A stretch of 64,000 nucleotides of DNA from Mytilus edulis. Lineage: Eukaryota > Mollusca > Bivalvia > Mytilida > Mytilidae. This document shows, one piece after another, positions 20,531-35,500 of this stretch. The stretch's first letter is position 1, and every line of letters starts with the position of its first letter. The translations under genes and the position numbers were made by a program. The notes below the pieces were generated by a model, which was not told the DNA's origin, made no database searches, and was given only the letters and a program-made list of their open reading frames with translations. The stretch is taken from NCBI RefSeq assembly GCF_963676685.1, contig NC_092348.1, positions 27,999,386 to 28,063,385 on the forward strand. The letters are read 5' to 3'.

Positions 20531-23500
20531 GTATGCATTCTTTATAGTTGATTAATTAAGTTTTAAACCTCATTTTATAAACGTACATTTGTAAGATATT
20601 GAAATATATGAAGACTTGGTCTATTGTGATGCTGATAATAATCTTCGATTGACACAGTCCCAGTGCGCAAGATATCATATCAAAATACCTTACATTTGAT
20701 ATTTCATAGATTAGATATCTTGCAGGCAACATTATTCTATTTTGGGCATCGAAATAATGTCAGAAAAATAGAACAGATCAACCGTCTGACAACATGTTTT
20801 CTTTAAATAGATCAGTGAGATAAATCACTGTTGTCACAATAATAGAAGAAAAAGGCAAATAGGTAGATGAGAACATGTTAACCAACATCTTATTTTTTAA
20901 GAACTCATTCACTGTTAACAATTGCTAAGGTTTGAAATTTTTATTAACTCAATTAAAAATTTCTGTCATATATTGGTTTATTCATTTCGCTTAATCAACA
21001 ATTCACAGAATATGATAAGATTATGTCATTCTTTTCTATCAATTTATTAAATCAAATTAGTTTACCTGTATCAATAGTACTATATAGTTTGTTTGCTATT
21101 CGAATTATTTGTCTGCATATTTTTATGAACTATATATTATATACATGTTGTAAAGACATACGTAGTTTTCCTATGAATGGAAGCCATTAAACTGATTTTT
21201 TTATTTCAGTAATTGCTGGACAGGTTTTTGGATCTGAAAATGCTGAAGATGATCAAGGAAATGCCAATATAAAACTAAAAATTAGAATAACGAATTGGTA
21301 CAAGGTATTATCATAAGTTTAAACAGAAATCTTTAGCTTGTTCGGCAATGATTTCTTCAAATAAAAAATCCCGTTCCTAAATAAAGCGTACCAGATGAAA
21401 ATTATTTTAGGAAACTATAATATAGAATTCGTGTCAATTCAAAAACATCGACTATGTAACTTAAATTGTTTAAAGTTATACAAAACGAGTTTCTTGAAAT
21501 TATTTAACCAATGCAAGCATATAAACAAATTAGTTATAAAAGGTACCAGGATTATGATTTAATACGCCAGACGCACGTTTCGTCTAAATAAGACTCATCA
21601 GTGATGCTCAGATAAAAACAGATGAAAAGCCAAATAAGTACAAAGTTGAAGAGCATTGAGGACCCAAAATTCCAAACAGTTGCGGCAAATACGGCAATGG
21701 TAATCTACTCCTTGGATAAGAAAATCCTTAGTTTTTCAAAAAAATTATAGTTTTGTAAACAGGAAATTCATTAAAATTACCATATAATTGATATTAATGT
21801 CAACATCGAAGTGCTGAATACTGGGCTGGGCATATTAACTATGTTATCTTGCTTGCACGTTTTTTTTTCTCTAAAATTTATTACACATCTAAAATGTATA
21901 ATCGGCAGATCATATTTCATTCAGTGGTTGTTGATTGCAAGCTATTACACTTTCGAGTGTGTTGCCTAAGTTTACCTGATCGTGACATTGATAAACAGTT
22001 ATCATGGTTTACTTTTATAAATTGTGACTTGGATGTAGAATTGTCTCATTGGCACTCATACTACATCTTCCTATGTCTAATAAATGAATCAATGCAACAT
22101 TAGTATACCGGTTTTCAAAAGTCGATTAAGAAAAAACCAAATCCGAGTTACAAACCGTAACCGAGGGAAACATATCAACTATGAGAGAAAAATCAAAGAA
22201 ACAACATGAACACCAAAGTTCAACAAAAGTAAACGTCACCACACATAGAAACGAACTATTTGATAACACCTTTGATATTCCTGACTTAGTTCCGTGAAAT
22301 TATTTTTATTCGTGGTGTTCCAATTTTCGTGGTTTTCGTGGATGACTTTATCCACGAATTTAAGTGTCCAACGAAATGAAAAAAACCTTTGTCCAAACCA
22401 AGACATAGAAAGATCCCTATATAGGTTTGACTACTGATATGATCTAGAAAGTATATTGAATATCACCGAACTGAGAATACTACAATACATGTAGTTGTCA
22501 CAGGGTAAATGCACTATAAACTACAACTGCAGGCAGGATTGTACATATTAAATGAATAAAATCGTAAACTGTCCAACTTTTGATCTTTTATTCTCATAAA
22601 AAAATATTTTTGATCAATGAAAGTCAGATTCCCGGCATTGATATTCTATGATAAAATGTTCATTTCATGTCCTCATAATTCTCGTACGTGTTTGAAATAA
22701 TAATTTCATGCTGGGCTTGCTTTTGATAATAATTATTTTACAATTCAAGATATGTTTAAAGTATTTGTTCTATGTAACTGTTTTCTTTAGGTGACATGTT
22801 TATGGCCAAATTAACAACTTTGATGGTCTTAAATCTGTTGAGCACTCTATCTCAGTTAATAAGTGTGATCACTACGTATGTGTCAATGTTTACTTTGTAA
22901 TTTCCTTCAATCCAGACAATTGTAACTTTCGTTTCTAATGGCTTCAATTTTTCAATTGTTTATTGTTTTAAGAAAACTTAAATCCACGAATTTATGAACC
23001 CACGAACATGTAAATGTTGCTCAAACCACGAAAATTGATACCCACGAATTAAAGTACTTTCACAGTATAGGATATTTTAAGAAAATATGGTGGGTTGAAC
23101 CTGTTTTGGTACCATGACAAACCTCTGGCTTTATTAAAATGTTAAACATATCGCTAAAATACTACGTGACAAAAAAACAACTCAAACACACGCAAGAACA
23201 TTCATAACAGAGAAACCACACTAACAAATAATATGATAGTTCACACAACATGCAAACCGCAGAAGAACAACGAACATATGCCATCAACTACAAACTCCAT
23301 AGGATATAATTTAAGGTGGTACCTAACACTACAGGGAGATAACTCTGTAAAATCAACAGAACGTTTTAATGACGTTGTATTCTTAAAGAAATATCAAGCT
23401 TCTCAATGATCAAAATAAGTGTTGTCAAACTGCTATATAACCAGAGTAATTTTTCTGATTAAACAGTTGGTTTAAATCTTTTGAAATTTTTATATTTTTG

Positions 23501-26500
23501 TCAAAGGGTCAAAGTAAATACTTTGTCAAAATTTTAAGAAAATCAACGAGCCAAATTAATTTTAGTTAAAGTGTTAGGTACCACCTTAAAGGCAATTTGT
23601 TTTTAAATTTTGAGTTTTATATTACTTTTAATCTTTATAAACTAAATTTCAGTAGTTTAAGAATGCGCAAAAGTCATTGTTACAGCCTAAGTTGCAATCC
23701 TTTACTTTTTACTACAATCAAGTCTTGTATGAAACAGTACTTTAATCACTAATCTAACGGGTTGGTCTAATTATTTAGAAATTCTCTATAATTTTGTTAC
23801 TAACCCAATCTTAAAGCTGTTAAATGTTTTGCTAGATTACGCGCAAACACATTATCTGGAGTAGAAGGAAATAAATACATGCAGCAAACTGACAAACTAA
23901 AAAATAAGAAAATACTGCCATGACAAATATGACTGTATTTTATTCTAATAATACATAACAATTATGACTGTATCAAGGAATTTGGTAAAGATGGTCTTGA
24001 CATCACCAAGTTTTGAGATTGAGCAGCCTATAAAACAGTCATTATGCATAAAGGATGACTGTTTTTCTCCATTCTTCACTACAGTCGTGACCATCGATCC
24101 CTTTATAGGATGTATCTGTCTTTTATAGGGAAAACCAGACAACGAACATGTGTTTGATTTATATCGTACACATGACTTATATACGTATGCAACCCGCGAC
24201 AAGTGCGGATTACCACTTGTTAAAAGTTCGTACGTCCTTGGAGGTAAGTGTTTATAAAAGTATGTACCAAAAAAAAAAGTAAAAACACAAAAATACTGAA
24301 CTCCGAGGAAAATTAAAACGGAAAGTCTCTAATCAAATGGCAAAATCAAAAGATGAAACACATCAAACGGATGGACTACAAATGTCATATTCCTGACTTG
24401 GTACAGGCTTTGTCAAAAGAAAATGGTGGAGAGAACCTGGTTTTATAGCGCTAAACCTCTCACTTGTACGACAGTCACATCAAATTCCATTATATTGACA
24501 ACGATGCGTGGACAAAACAAAAACACAATAAACTCATCAAAGAAACCAGGATTGAAATTTGTTTTTGCACCGGACGCCCGTTTCATCTATAAAAACTCAT
24601 CAGTGACGATCGAATGAAAAAAGTTAAAATAGCCAAATAAAGTACGCAGTTGAAGATCAATGAGAAGCAAATATCTCCAAACACAGCTACGGTAACCTAT
24701 TCCGGAAGTAAAAAAAATTCAAGGTCAAAAGACCACGTGTTGTGTCATGTTGTTTGTGAGCCGTTTTTTTCTTCTAATTTCGGTGTCGGTCTTGTATGCT
24801 GTATTGACTAATATTTGTTGTAATGCCGCTTATCGTGTATAACTTCTTCGAATTGTCAGTAGACAAACAGTTATTATCATACTTGACTTTTAATACAAAA
24901 AAGGGCAATTTCCTTTAATAACACAGAATTTTTCTCTCCAATTCGGTGTCTCTTTTCACACCATAAGGATTTTAAAGCATTGTCGGCTATTAAATGGCTA
25001 ATTAAAACAAAGTATTATGTTTTATTCAAAATATTTAATGGCATTATATATTATAGGTAAACGGAAAGGTGAGTAAATTTTAATAAATTTTCACGATCCT
25101 GAAGAAAAAATATGATAATTTAAAAGCTGACCTAATATCAAAAGAAACATAGGATTAAAAAAAATCAATAGATTAAATTATATTAAGCTCAAAAGGAACA
25201 CTAGAAATTGTTACCAAAAGGACAATAAAAACAGAAAAAAATAAGGAGTATAATAGTAATTTAAAAAATTTCTAAGAAAGTTAATTGGCAGTGCTACATG
25301 TATGTAGTAAGGATAGATAGGAACATTGATTCTGGGAGTTATATATTATAACTGTTTGAAGCGTAGTAAAACAGATTGCATGAAAAGTTGTAAATATTGT
25401 TTGTTTGCTACATCGTGTTTTCCTTCTTTTTCCAAATACTTTTGACCTTGACATCTTAAACAAGAAATTTGTTCCCACTTTTCATAACTCTAACCGTAAA
25501 ATTAGTTATATTGAGTGATGGGGCCGTAAACGACTGTATTGACACAGACTGGTCATAATAATTGGCCAAAGTTTACCAGATAGTTGCTGAAGTGGTCATT
25601 GTTCTAAATCTAAGGACCTTACTAGCAGGCGAGTTTTAAGATTCTTTTTAAAAGTGCTTACGAAACCATTATGAACATGGTAAAACTTTATTTTTTATAT
25701 TAGGTGGTAAACTATGGATAAGTGAGTGTGATTTGAATTACCCAGGTAATGACCTACCATGTGAGGATTATAAAAGAGGGTGCGAATGTACGGTAAGTCT
25801 GACTGTCAGTTTATATACTTAGACTGTACTTATAATCTTAGATGATATGGTAAGAAAATGTACAGCGGCGTTCAAAACTAGGCTCGGCTCGTTTTAAACA
25901 TTTTATTGTTTAAAACGACGTAAACAGTTTCAGTAAAAAAATCAAAGTCATGTGAAACGAGTTTCATGAGATGTAAATGTTATCGAAATTAATGAACCAA
26001 TGCATGAATATGATAATAAACGTATTGCATGCATGTTTTCCTATATTTATTACACATCTATAATTTATTTCCGACAAAAAAAAAAAAAAAAAAAAACAGT
26101 TTATGGAAGAAGCGTATCGATAAAAACTTTTCTTATATCACATAGCGATATTGTCTAATATCAATTGTAAATATGCAGACATTCCATGCGGAAAATGTTG
26201 TTTTCGGCAACGAAAAATTAAGAAAATACTAACTTTGAAACTTATTGTTGAAATATAAACAACAATTGAGTCTAAATATACATTCAAAAGTTAGTTAAAA
26301 GCTAAAGTGTATGTCCGTGTAAAATTTGAAGTGCTGCGTTTTTTTTATATACATAAATAAACAAATCGTCGCTGGGCTTCTAAAATGTCGTTTATGACTT
26401 TTTTGGCTAAAAATACTTTTTGACACCAATGGTCTGGGCGGGAAGAAATCTATAGTATCACAAAATAGCATACAGTTAGACCAATCAAAATGTGTGAAAT

Positions 26501-29500
26501 AAGAAATATTACAAAATTGCCAATATCAGTTGTTTGTAAAGTTTGCTTCCAAAATGTAGTATGAAAACTTGAAAATCGTTGTAGAATGGCTTTGGGAACA
26601 AAATAATTGTACATTTCATTATTTCTGTGAAAATAATTTAAGTTCATGGATAATCCAGAAATGTCAACGTTTTTATTTCACTGCTATTTACAAAAATGTT
26701 CAGGTTCACATACGACATTTTGGAAGCATGCATTTTGCCAAAATTTTCAAAGCCTGTTTGTGAGAAGTTTTTTTCTTGAAAAATTTGTAATTTACAACAT
26801 TTTAGAAGCCCAGCGACGAAATGCTATTAGTTCTTATATCAATGCGATACTTTAAAATATCATAGTGGTGTTTTTTTTATATCAATATTAGTACTTATTA
26901 ATATTAATATTAGACTGTTGTACCCATATTTTGACAATTTTACCTATTATGGCTGTTTTGTTCACGCTTCGTTGTAAATATGACAGAATTTGATGAGACT
27001 GTCATACACGTGAGAGGTTAAGCGCTATAAAACCAGGTTTAATCCACCATTTTCAAAATTTTAAAATGCCAGTACTGAGTCAGAAATATGACAGTTGGTA
27101 TCCATTCGTTTGATGTGTTTTATCATTTGATTTTACCATTTGACAAGGGACTTTCTGTTTTGAATTTTCAGCATTTTTGTGATTTTACTTCTTAGAAGTA
27201 TTGTATGTAAATAAGCAGTTTTAAGATCATGGCTTAAATTTAAATTGTTTTTGGTAACATCTTACAAATTTCTCAATTAGTTTTGGAAGCAAAACTTATC
27301 AAAATAAGCCTTAGGGTTTAATAAACAATGCCGTAATCAAATAGCTAAGTATCAAAATGGTTGTTCACATATATAACATTTAGCAAATTTCATAATGAAC
27401 GCACCGAATTAATATATATCCGATATGCTTGCAACGCACGCATGGAAGACTTTCCTTATTGACAACAATGCCATGAAACTAACTTAAGACAAAGATGAAT
27501 CATACTGTCCTCGTTCAGATTGATTCGACAAAATCTGACCTGACTTTTTAACTTACTTGGTTACATCTTCTGACATCAGACTCGGACTTCTCTTGAACTG
27601 AATTTTAATGTGCGTATTGTTATACGTTTACTTTTCTACATTGGGTAGAGGTATAGGGGGAGGTTTGAGATCTCACAAACATGTTTATTCCCGCCGCATT
27701 TTTGCGCCTGTCCCAAGTCAGGAGCCTATGGCCTTTGTTAGTCTTGTATTATTTTAATTTTAGTTTTTTGTGTACAATTTGGAAATTAGTATGGCGTTCA
27801 TTATCACTGGACTAGTATATATTTGTTTAGAGGCCAGCTGAAGGACACCTCCGGGTGCGGGAATTTCTCGCTACATTGAAGACCTGTTGGTGACCCTCTG
27901 CTGTTGTTTTTTATTTGGTCGGGTTGTTGTCTCTTTGACACATTCCCCATTTCCATTCTCAATTTTATTTTGAATCTCCTTTTTTATACAAATTAGACCG
28001 TTGGTTTTCCTGTTTAAATGGTTTAACACTAGTAATGTGTTTGTTCCTATATAGCGTGGTGTTCGTTGTGAGCCAAGGCTCCGTGCTTAAGTCCCTACTT
28101 TGATCTATAATGGTTTACTTTAAACAAATTATTACTTTGAAGGAAAGTTGTCTCATTCGAACTCATGCACCATCTTCTTATATCTATAAATCTTTAAAAT
28201 TCCCCTTATAAATAACTGCTTTCCCGTCCTCCAACTGAACGATCTAAATTTATAAATATAGAAAAGACTAGTTTAAATCTCGGTCTATTTCTTAAATTTA
28301 TTCTTACATACTTTTGATTTTTTAACCCTGTATGCTAACATTCCAATGAAAATTTTAAAATTGTTTGTACGTACAATGAACGACAAATTTATGTGACGTA
28401 TAAAATTTTCTGACGTCAGACACTCAAATCAATAAATGTGTTCGTAGATAGTAGATGTTTTTGTGTTCTGTTACATTGTTCCTTTTAAAATTGTTAAACG
28501 ATGATGACTGAAATACCCATATTTTGACTATTATATTCATTGTGTCTGTTTATTTAACGCATCAATGTAAAAATATCGGAAATTGATGAGACTGTCATTA
28601 AAGTGAGAGGGTTAGCGCTATAGAACCAGGTTTAATCCACCATTTTCTACATTTGAAAATGCCTGTACCAAGTCAGGAATATGACAGTTTTTGTCCATTC
28701 GTTTTTGATGCGTTTTGTTATTTGATTTTGCCATGTGATTATGGACTTTTCAAAATTGATCTTCCTCTAAGTTCAGTATTTTTGTGATTTTACTATTTAT
28801 ATATACACATTTCTAACGTCAAAAGACATTTACATCTTATCTATTTCTGTTCTAAACAGTTTTTTGTACTCAGGCCACACCAATTTGATTCCATGTTCGA
28901 CGGACCCGCCCGCACCTATTTTTTCAAAACAGAATTTTTTTATTGTTTTATATTCCCGCTTCCCGCACCGTTTTTTTTGTAAATATTATAAAAAGATATC
29001 AACATTTGTGTTTAAAATCACAGTCTAACCTGTATATAACGATAACTTGCCTTCATTATACTGGATACCCAAATTACACAAAACTCCATATAAAGAACGA
29101 TACATAGCTGGGTCTTCAAAATGTTCAACCAAACATCTTTCTAAAGTACTGACTACTATTCTTTCGACAGTTAAAGATGGGCTTCAAAAATATTGTGAGG
29201 AGATATATTCTACCAGTGGTGTTAACCAGATGTGGATTCTCAAAAATTCGAAAGATCTACTGCTTAACCTTCAATCACAATCTTTGCAATTTTGCAGCAA
29301 CATAAAAACTTTTGATTTTTCTACGCTATATACTACTATTCCCCATGCTCAGTTGAAAGATCGACTACACCATCTCATAAAACAGAGCTTTTTCTATAAA
29401 AATGGAAATCGTAGATACAAATTTCTTGTTTTGGGTTACAATAATTCATATTTTGTGAAAAATCACACTGAATCTCCCAGAAAATATACAGAAGATGATA

Positions 29501-32500
29501 TTATCAAAATGCTGGACTTTTTGATCGACAATATATTTGTTGAGTTTGGAGGATTTATATTTCAACAGACAGTCGGTATTCCAATGGGTACTAATTGTGC
29601 ACCCCTGCTGGCTGATTTGTTTTTGTACTCGTATGAAGCAGAATTCATTCAGAACCTTCTAAAAGACAAAAAGAAAAAGCACCTTGCGAAATTCTTTAAT
29701 TTTACTTTCCGATATATTGATGATGTTCTATCATTGAATAACCCATATTTCAGCCAATACTTACATCTCATATATCCAAGTGAACTTGAAATTAAGGATA
29801 CCACTGATACTAGAAGGACTGCTTCATACCTTGATCTTTTCCTCAATATTGACGTAGATGGACGACTTCACACGAAAATCTATGATAAACGGGACGATTT
29901 CAACTTCCCAATTATCAATTTCCCATTTCTCAGCAGTAACATACCCTCTGCCCCTTCGTATGGTGTTTACATATCACAATTGATACGTTATTCACGTGCT
30001 TGTTCACACTATACGGACTTCATATACAGGAGTGTGCTCCTTACGCAGAAACTGCTCCAACAAAGTTATGAGGAGGACAGATTAAAATTGACACTCCGTA
30101 AATTTTATGGACACCATCACGATTTGGTGGATCCATACGATGTTTCGTTGACCAAACTAGCTAAGGACATTTTTACCACATGGTAGATTGTGTTTTGTCA
30201 TAATGTCGTCTAATCTTTTAATTACCAAACGTGACTTATTCCCGATTGTGACTGTTTTGCCGAGTGTGAACTCGCATTACTATAAGACGTGGTACGGTAC
30301 TTATACATCCCATATTCATGTATTTAGTTTAAATGTTTAATGTTATATTTGTAATTCTCATCGGATTTTGTCAAATGTGTTGACGTCTTTTCTATTATAT
30401 TTCTGTGTTATGGTAAAGAAAATTAATCACCGCCTTCATTTATCAGATTTGATTTCGTTCAAAGTAATCAGTACGATATTTTACGTTTGAAGTTAGATTC
30501 ATAACAAACCTGACATAGTTTTATAATATAGTTAATTGCTACCTCAGTTTTATATTAATAAGAATTAAAATGTGCTTTGTTATTAAATGCAATATCAGTA
30601 TTTAGTTCAAATATATAATCTTAAATTAATCCTAATTCTAATGACGTCATTTTTTCGTCATTTTTCATTTTTTGATGCTCTGTTTTACTAATTCTAATGA
30701 CGTCATTTTTTCGTCATTTTTCAGTTTCAAATAGGACGTCACTTTGCGTAGAGGTTTAAACGTATTCGGATGTGTCTACTTTTGTGTTTCAAATGTCTGG
30801 TTATGTAAATGTATTTCAGTTGTTTCCTGTAATTAGTTAATACTTCAGCTTTATCATGTACATCTTTTGAATATTCATTTTATTAAATTTACTGTTTGCA
30901 AAAGTATAAATTACTCTAAATTATAGGGATTTTCTGGTAACTTAACGGAAAACCCTTGCCGTTTTTGGCACAACCTTTTTGATCTTTTGGTCCTCGATGC
31001 TGTTCAACTTTGTACTCGTTTCGGCTTTCAAACTTTTGTATCTGTGCGTCACACATAGGTCTTGTGTGGACAAAATACACTTCTGGCGTATTAAAATTTT
31101 GAACTTGTTGCCTTTTGTTGGCTGTTGTTCGTGTGATTCTTTGTCTATTGTGTTCTCCAATTTATTTATATTGTAGTCCTGTGTTGTCATTTTGATGTTA
31201 TATTTCACATGGCCATAAAAGTGCGAGGTTTGGCATGCCACAAAACCAGGTTCAACCCACCATTTTTTCCTTTAAAAATGCCCTGTACCAAGTCAGGAAT
31301 ATGGTCATTGTTATATTATAGTTTGTTTCTGTGTGTATTACATTATAACGTTGTGTCGTTTGTTTTCTCTTATTTTTGAGTGTAAATTCACATTGCGATA
31401 AGACGTGTCACGGTACTTGTCTATCCCAAATTCATGTATTTGGTTTTGATGTTATATATATATGTTATATTTGTTATTCTCGTGGGATTTTGTCTATATG
31501 TGTTACATTTTAGTGTTATGTCGTTGTTCTCCTCTTATATTTAATGCGTTTCCCTCGGTTTTAGTTTGTTATCCCGATTTTGTTTTTTGTCCATGGATTT
31601 ATGAGTTTTGAACAGCGGTATACTACTGTTGCCTTTATTTAAACATAAAAGCACCACAACACACTGTGTAAATATCTGTTAGAATATTTGTATCAGCATG
31701 AAACCTATTTATCCAAATTTGGGAGTGCTCTGATATAAATTTACAAGGATTTGTATAGTAAAGAACAAAAAATTGTTTTTTTTACCCCTTACTTATATTC
31801 CCTTTCAAGAAATATTCGTTGTTAGAATAAAGTACAAAGAACTTCTGAAGGATTTGCCTCATCTGCAATTATATTGTATGCTGTCGAAACAAAACTATCC
31901 ATAGCCACTGCATGTTAATGCACCTGTCCTGATTGATTGAGGGGCATGTCGTTCAGCAGTTATCGTTTGTTGATGTTGTTCATTGGTATTTTCCCGTTTG
32001 GATATACAGGATATAATAAATTAGATCGTTGGTTTTCCTGTTCGAATTGTGTACGCTAATAATTTTAGGGTCCTTTATAGCTTGCTGTTTGGTCTGTATC
32101 AAAGCCCTGTGTAAAAGGCCGTACTTTGACCTGTGTTTGTTATTATCAGGTTGAGAAAAACCCTCCCTCAGACAAGGGGTCATTTTACTGATGTAGAAAA
32201 GAAAATAGAAATACCAAGGATTTGTATAGTTATTCTATACAAAACCTTTGAAAACTTAGAATTTTGTACTCAAAAAGAGGAAAGATACATCATATTTTAA
32301 ACAACTTTTTCTAAAAGAGGGGTCCACTTACATGACTTATTTTGAATAATATTAAACTGTTAAAGTAAATGTGTTAATTTAACATGGTTAAAGTTCAGGA
32401 ATATTACAAAACTCTTGGACATGTTTTGACCATTTAATACCAGATAGATATATAGTTCTTTGAGAAAATATGAGCCCTTTTGTACAAACCAATATATTAT

Positions 32501-35500
32501 AACTTATATTGATCCATCATAAAACATGTAAAAGGGATATTTATAACATTAAGGGGTTGCCCCCAAACTGATTATGACTTGGATGGAGAATTGTCTCATT
32601 GTCAGTCACACATACATAACCCAGATTTAGTTATTTCTTGGTGAACAGGGAAATAATACTTCAGAAATTAAAGAAATGTCAAAGTACAAGTGATAAATCA
32701 AGTTTTAATATTGTCAAAACCTACTATTTTATGTCTACAAAAAAAAAATTATAATCGCTCGCCTTTACTTTTCTAGCTTCGCCTCAAAAATTTGCAAATT
32801 AAATATATTTTTATTAAAATTTTCAAATCGCTCGCTCGCCCCAAATTTTGGAGTCCAAAAATCCGTAGAACAAGAAATTAAATTGGTGTGGCCTCATTGA
32901 AGAAATGAATTTATAACAAGCGATACGGATTGTTATTTTGCACTAAGCAATTTTCGCGTTTTTATACGATCGGTTACTAGTCAAAAACGAAAGTCAAATC
33001 TCTGTGGCAACAATACATCGGAATGCCCTAACGGTCATCGCGATGTAAAAGAGCGTCCACGCGGCGAGCTGATTATGTTCATAGAGATATCGATTTACCA
33101 ACGGGGAAAGTCTTTGATATCCAAAAAGAACTGTTTTCCTTCTCAATATTTTTTTTTCTATGTTAATAATAAATACATTTCCTGTATGACAAAATTTTTG
33201 ATATTCGTTGTATCTGAAGTTGTCCAATTTATAGTCTGAGGCTACTCAGTTGGTCTCTTCAAAGTTCGAGACATCAGCATTTGTACATTTTAATTTGTTT
33301 GGATTATTTATTTTATCATTTGACTATTTATTGTAATTTGGAGCTGTATTGGATTGGATTGTTTGGATGAATGTTTCTTTTAAGTAATGATATTTTTTGT
33401 CTATTTCGATATTACCAAGGTGGATAGGCTATAGCAGTGTGACCAGTATATTAGAATCTAATAGGTCGGTAGACGTATTTGCAACCGCATTTAAATTCCG
33501 CCATTGCATCATCACTTCAAATAGAATTATAAAAAAGAAGATGTGGTATGATTGCCACAAGAGACCAAAAATAACACAGACATTAATAAATATAGATCAC
33601 CGTACGGCCTTCAACAATGAGCAAAGCCCATACCGCATAGTCAGCTATAAAAGGCCCCGATAAGACAATGTAAAATAATTCAAACGAGAAAACTAACGGC
33701 CTTATTTATATAAAAAAAATGAACGAAAAACAAATATGTAACACATAAACAAACGACAACAACTGAATTACAGGCTCCTGACTTTGGACAGGCACATACG
33801 TAAATAATGTGGCGGGGTTAAACATGTTAGTTAGTAGGTTAAACCATGTGATTGAAAACAATAGACTGAACAGGTTGTTAACACCTATCAATAGGGTCAA
33901 GCAACATTTTTGAAATAATAAGTTCATGTAAGCGTTAATTTTGTTACAGTTACGAATTTTTAGTGATATTGATCCTAAAACATTAAACCGGTCATGATCT
34001 AAGTTTGTGAATTATATTTGCAGTTTTCTTGCCACGCATTGTGACGTGTCATCGTTTTCATTTATATTAGAAAACGATAGCAGTTATATTAGAAAAGTAT
34101 CGCATTCATACATTTTTGATATTAAAAAATCATCGCTATGATATAAGACAAATATCGCATTGATATTATAAAATATAGCAGTATCTTTGACTTATCGGTG
34201 ATTTTGGCTTAGCTAACAATTGAATTCATGTCAATTGCAATCCACTGAATTTGCTATACGATATTTATAGAATGTGTACATCTACAAATGATAAATCGTG
34301 CATTTATGTTTTATTTATTTAACAATTCAATTTTCTCGTTTAAATACACCTTGCTTGTTATTACATAAAATAATTCATGGAAATTACACACCAGCCGTAT
34401 GTCGTATTAAATGTCACCCTGTTTTAAGAAAAGAGTAATTACTTTATACCGAGAAATCTGCCTTTCTTCGTACAAATGCTAACATTCGTCTGAAATTTCC
34501 CACAATGCAACTCGTTGATATAAGACAACATCGCTCGTTGATATAAGAAAAGTTTTTATCGAATCGCTTCTTCCATAGACTGAAAAATATCATTCAGAGC
34601 ATCTTGATGCAAGCTGATTTAATTTTGAGTTTATTCCCGAATTCTAATGGGTCGAGACATGGACAGACAGTTAGAACACAGCACCTGGAAAGCGCGACAG
34701 ATAAATGAATTGAAAGAGTCGAGAACTTTTTTTTTTATTTTTCATGCGTTCCCATTTGTTGATAAGAATATTTCTTGAGAAATTTGGTGTATGGAATTTG
34801 TTCATTAAGAATCTGTTATTTCTATTTACCTTTATTATTCCATCACGGCGTTCTCCTTGAATTTGCGCTATGCTGTGACCGAGGTTATAACGAGAGGTTT
34901 CGTAGTTGAGGTCACTGCATAGGAGAAAATATCGGCGAATTTATCAGTAAATTTATGAAGGTTTTGATAAATAATGAATTTTCTTTTAACAAAAAGCTCA
35001 CGTTTCTTTCTTTTAGAGTAAAACAAAAGTACATAACACATGCTCCACTTTTTTTTTAAATATAAAGTTTCATATGACTTTAGCTTAAAATTATTAGGGT
35101 AGGAACGATTTTTTTTAACGCAATACTTATAGATACATGTACGTTATAACAGTCATGTATAGACTATAAAAATATATAAATGCATTTCATACAACAGCAA
35201 AACTATATAGTCACAGCAATTTGCTAGAAGCGAAATTCGTGGTGTAATTTCAACTAACAACAGATCAAAAAGCATTGCACGCAACATTTAAGGTATAATA
35301 TGCTTCTCATATTTAGAATTATATGTGATATTTACAGAGATATATAGGGACCGTGTCAACGAATCTGTCCTAGAACTAGGCTAGGACGTGTCTTATGATG
35401 ACCTTAGGACACGTCATAGTCAAGTTAAAATACTTCGAGATATCAACAAATAGTGTTTCTTATATAGTTGAGTTTTGGGAATAATAAGCATATTGCAATA

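Larger units (their letters stand above)
28871..32897. mobile_element. ~4-kb composite element with GGCCACACCAATTT inverted ends
   Basis: The left end CAGGCCACACCAATTTGATT-CCATGTTCGACGGA and the right end (complement AGGCCACACCAATTTAATTT-CTTGTTCTACGGA) form an imperfect ~32-bp inverted repeat. Between them lies a Penelope-like reverse transcriptase with its 3' tail and about 1.1 kb of other repeat sequence. The simplest reading is a TIR element invaded by the retroelement. Confidence 0.5.

Noticed and set aside
26569-26855. Overlapping 64-69-codon frames within the 26-kb element
   Set aside because: They run through the terminal inverted repeat of a MITE and have no coding signature.
30942-31241. 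99-codon minus-strand open frame in the 3' tail of the 29-kb element
   Set aside because: It is antisense to a retroelement tail, with no protein motif; judged a shadow frame.
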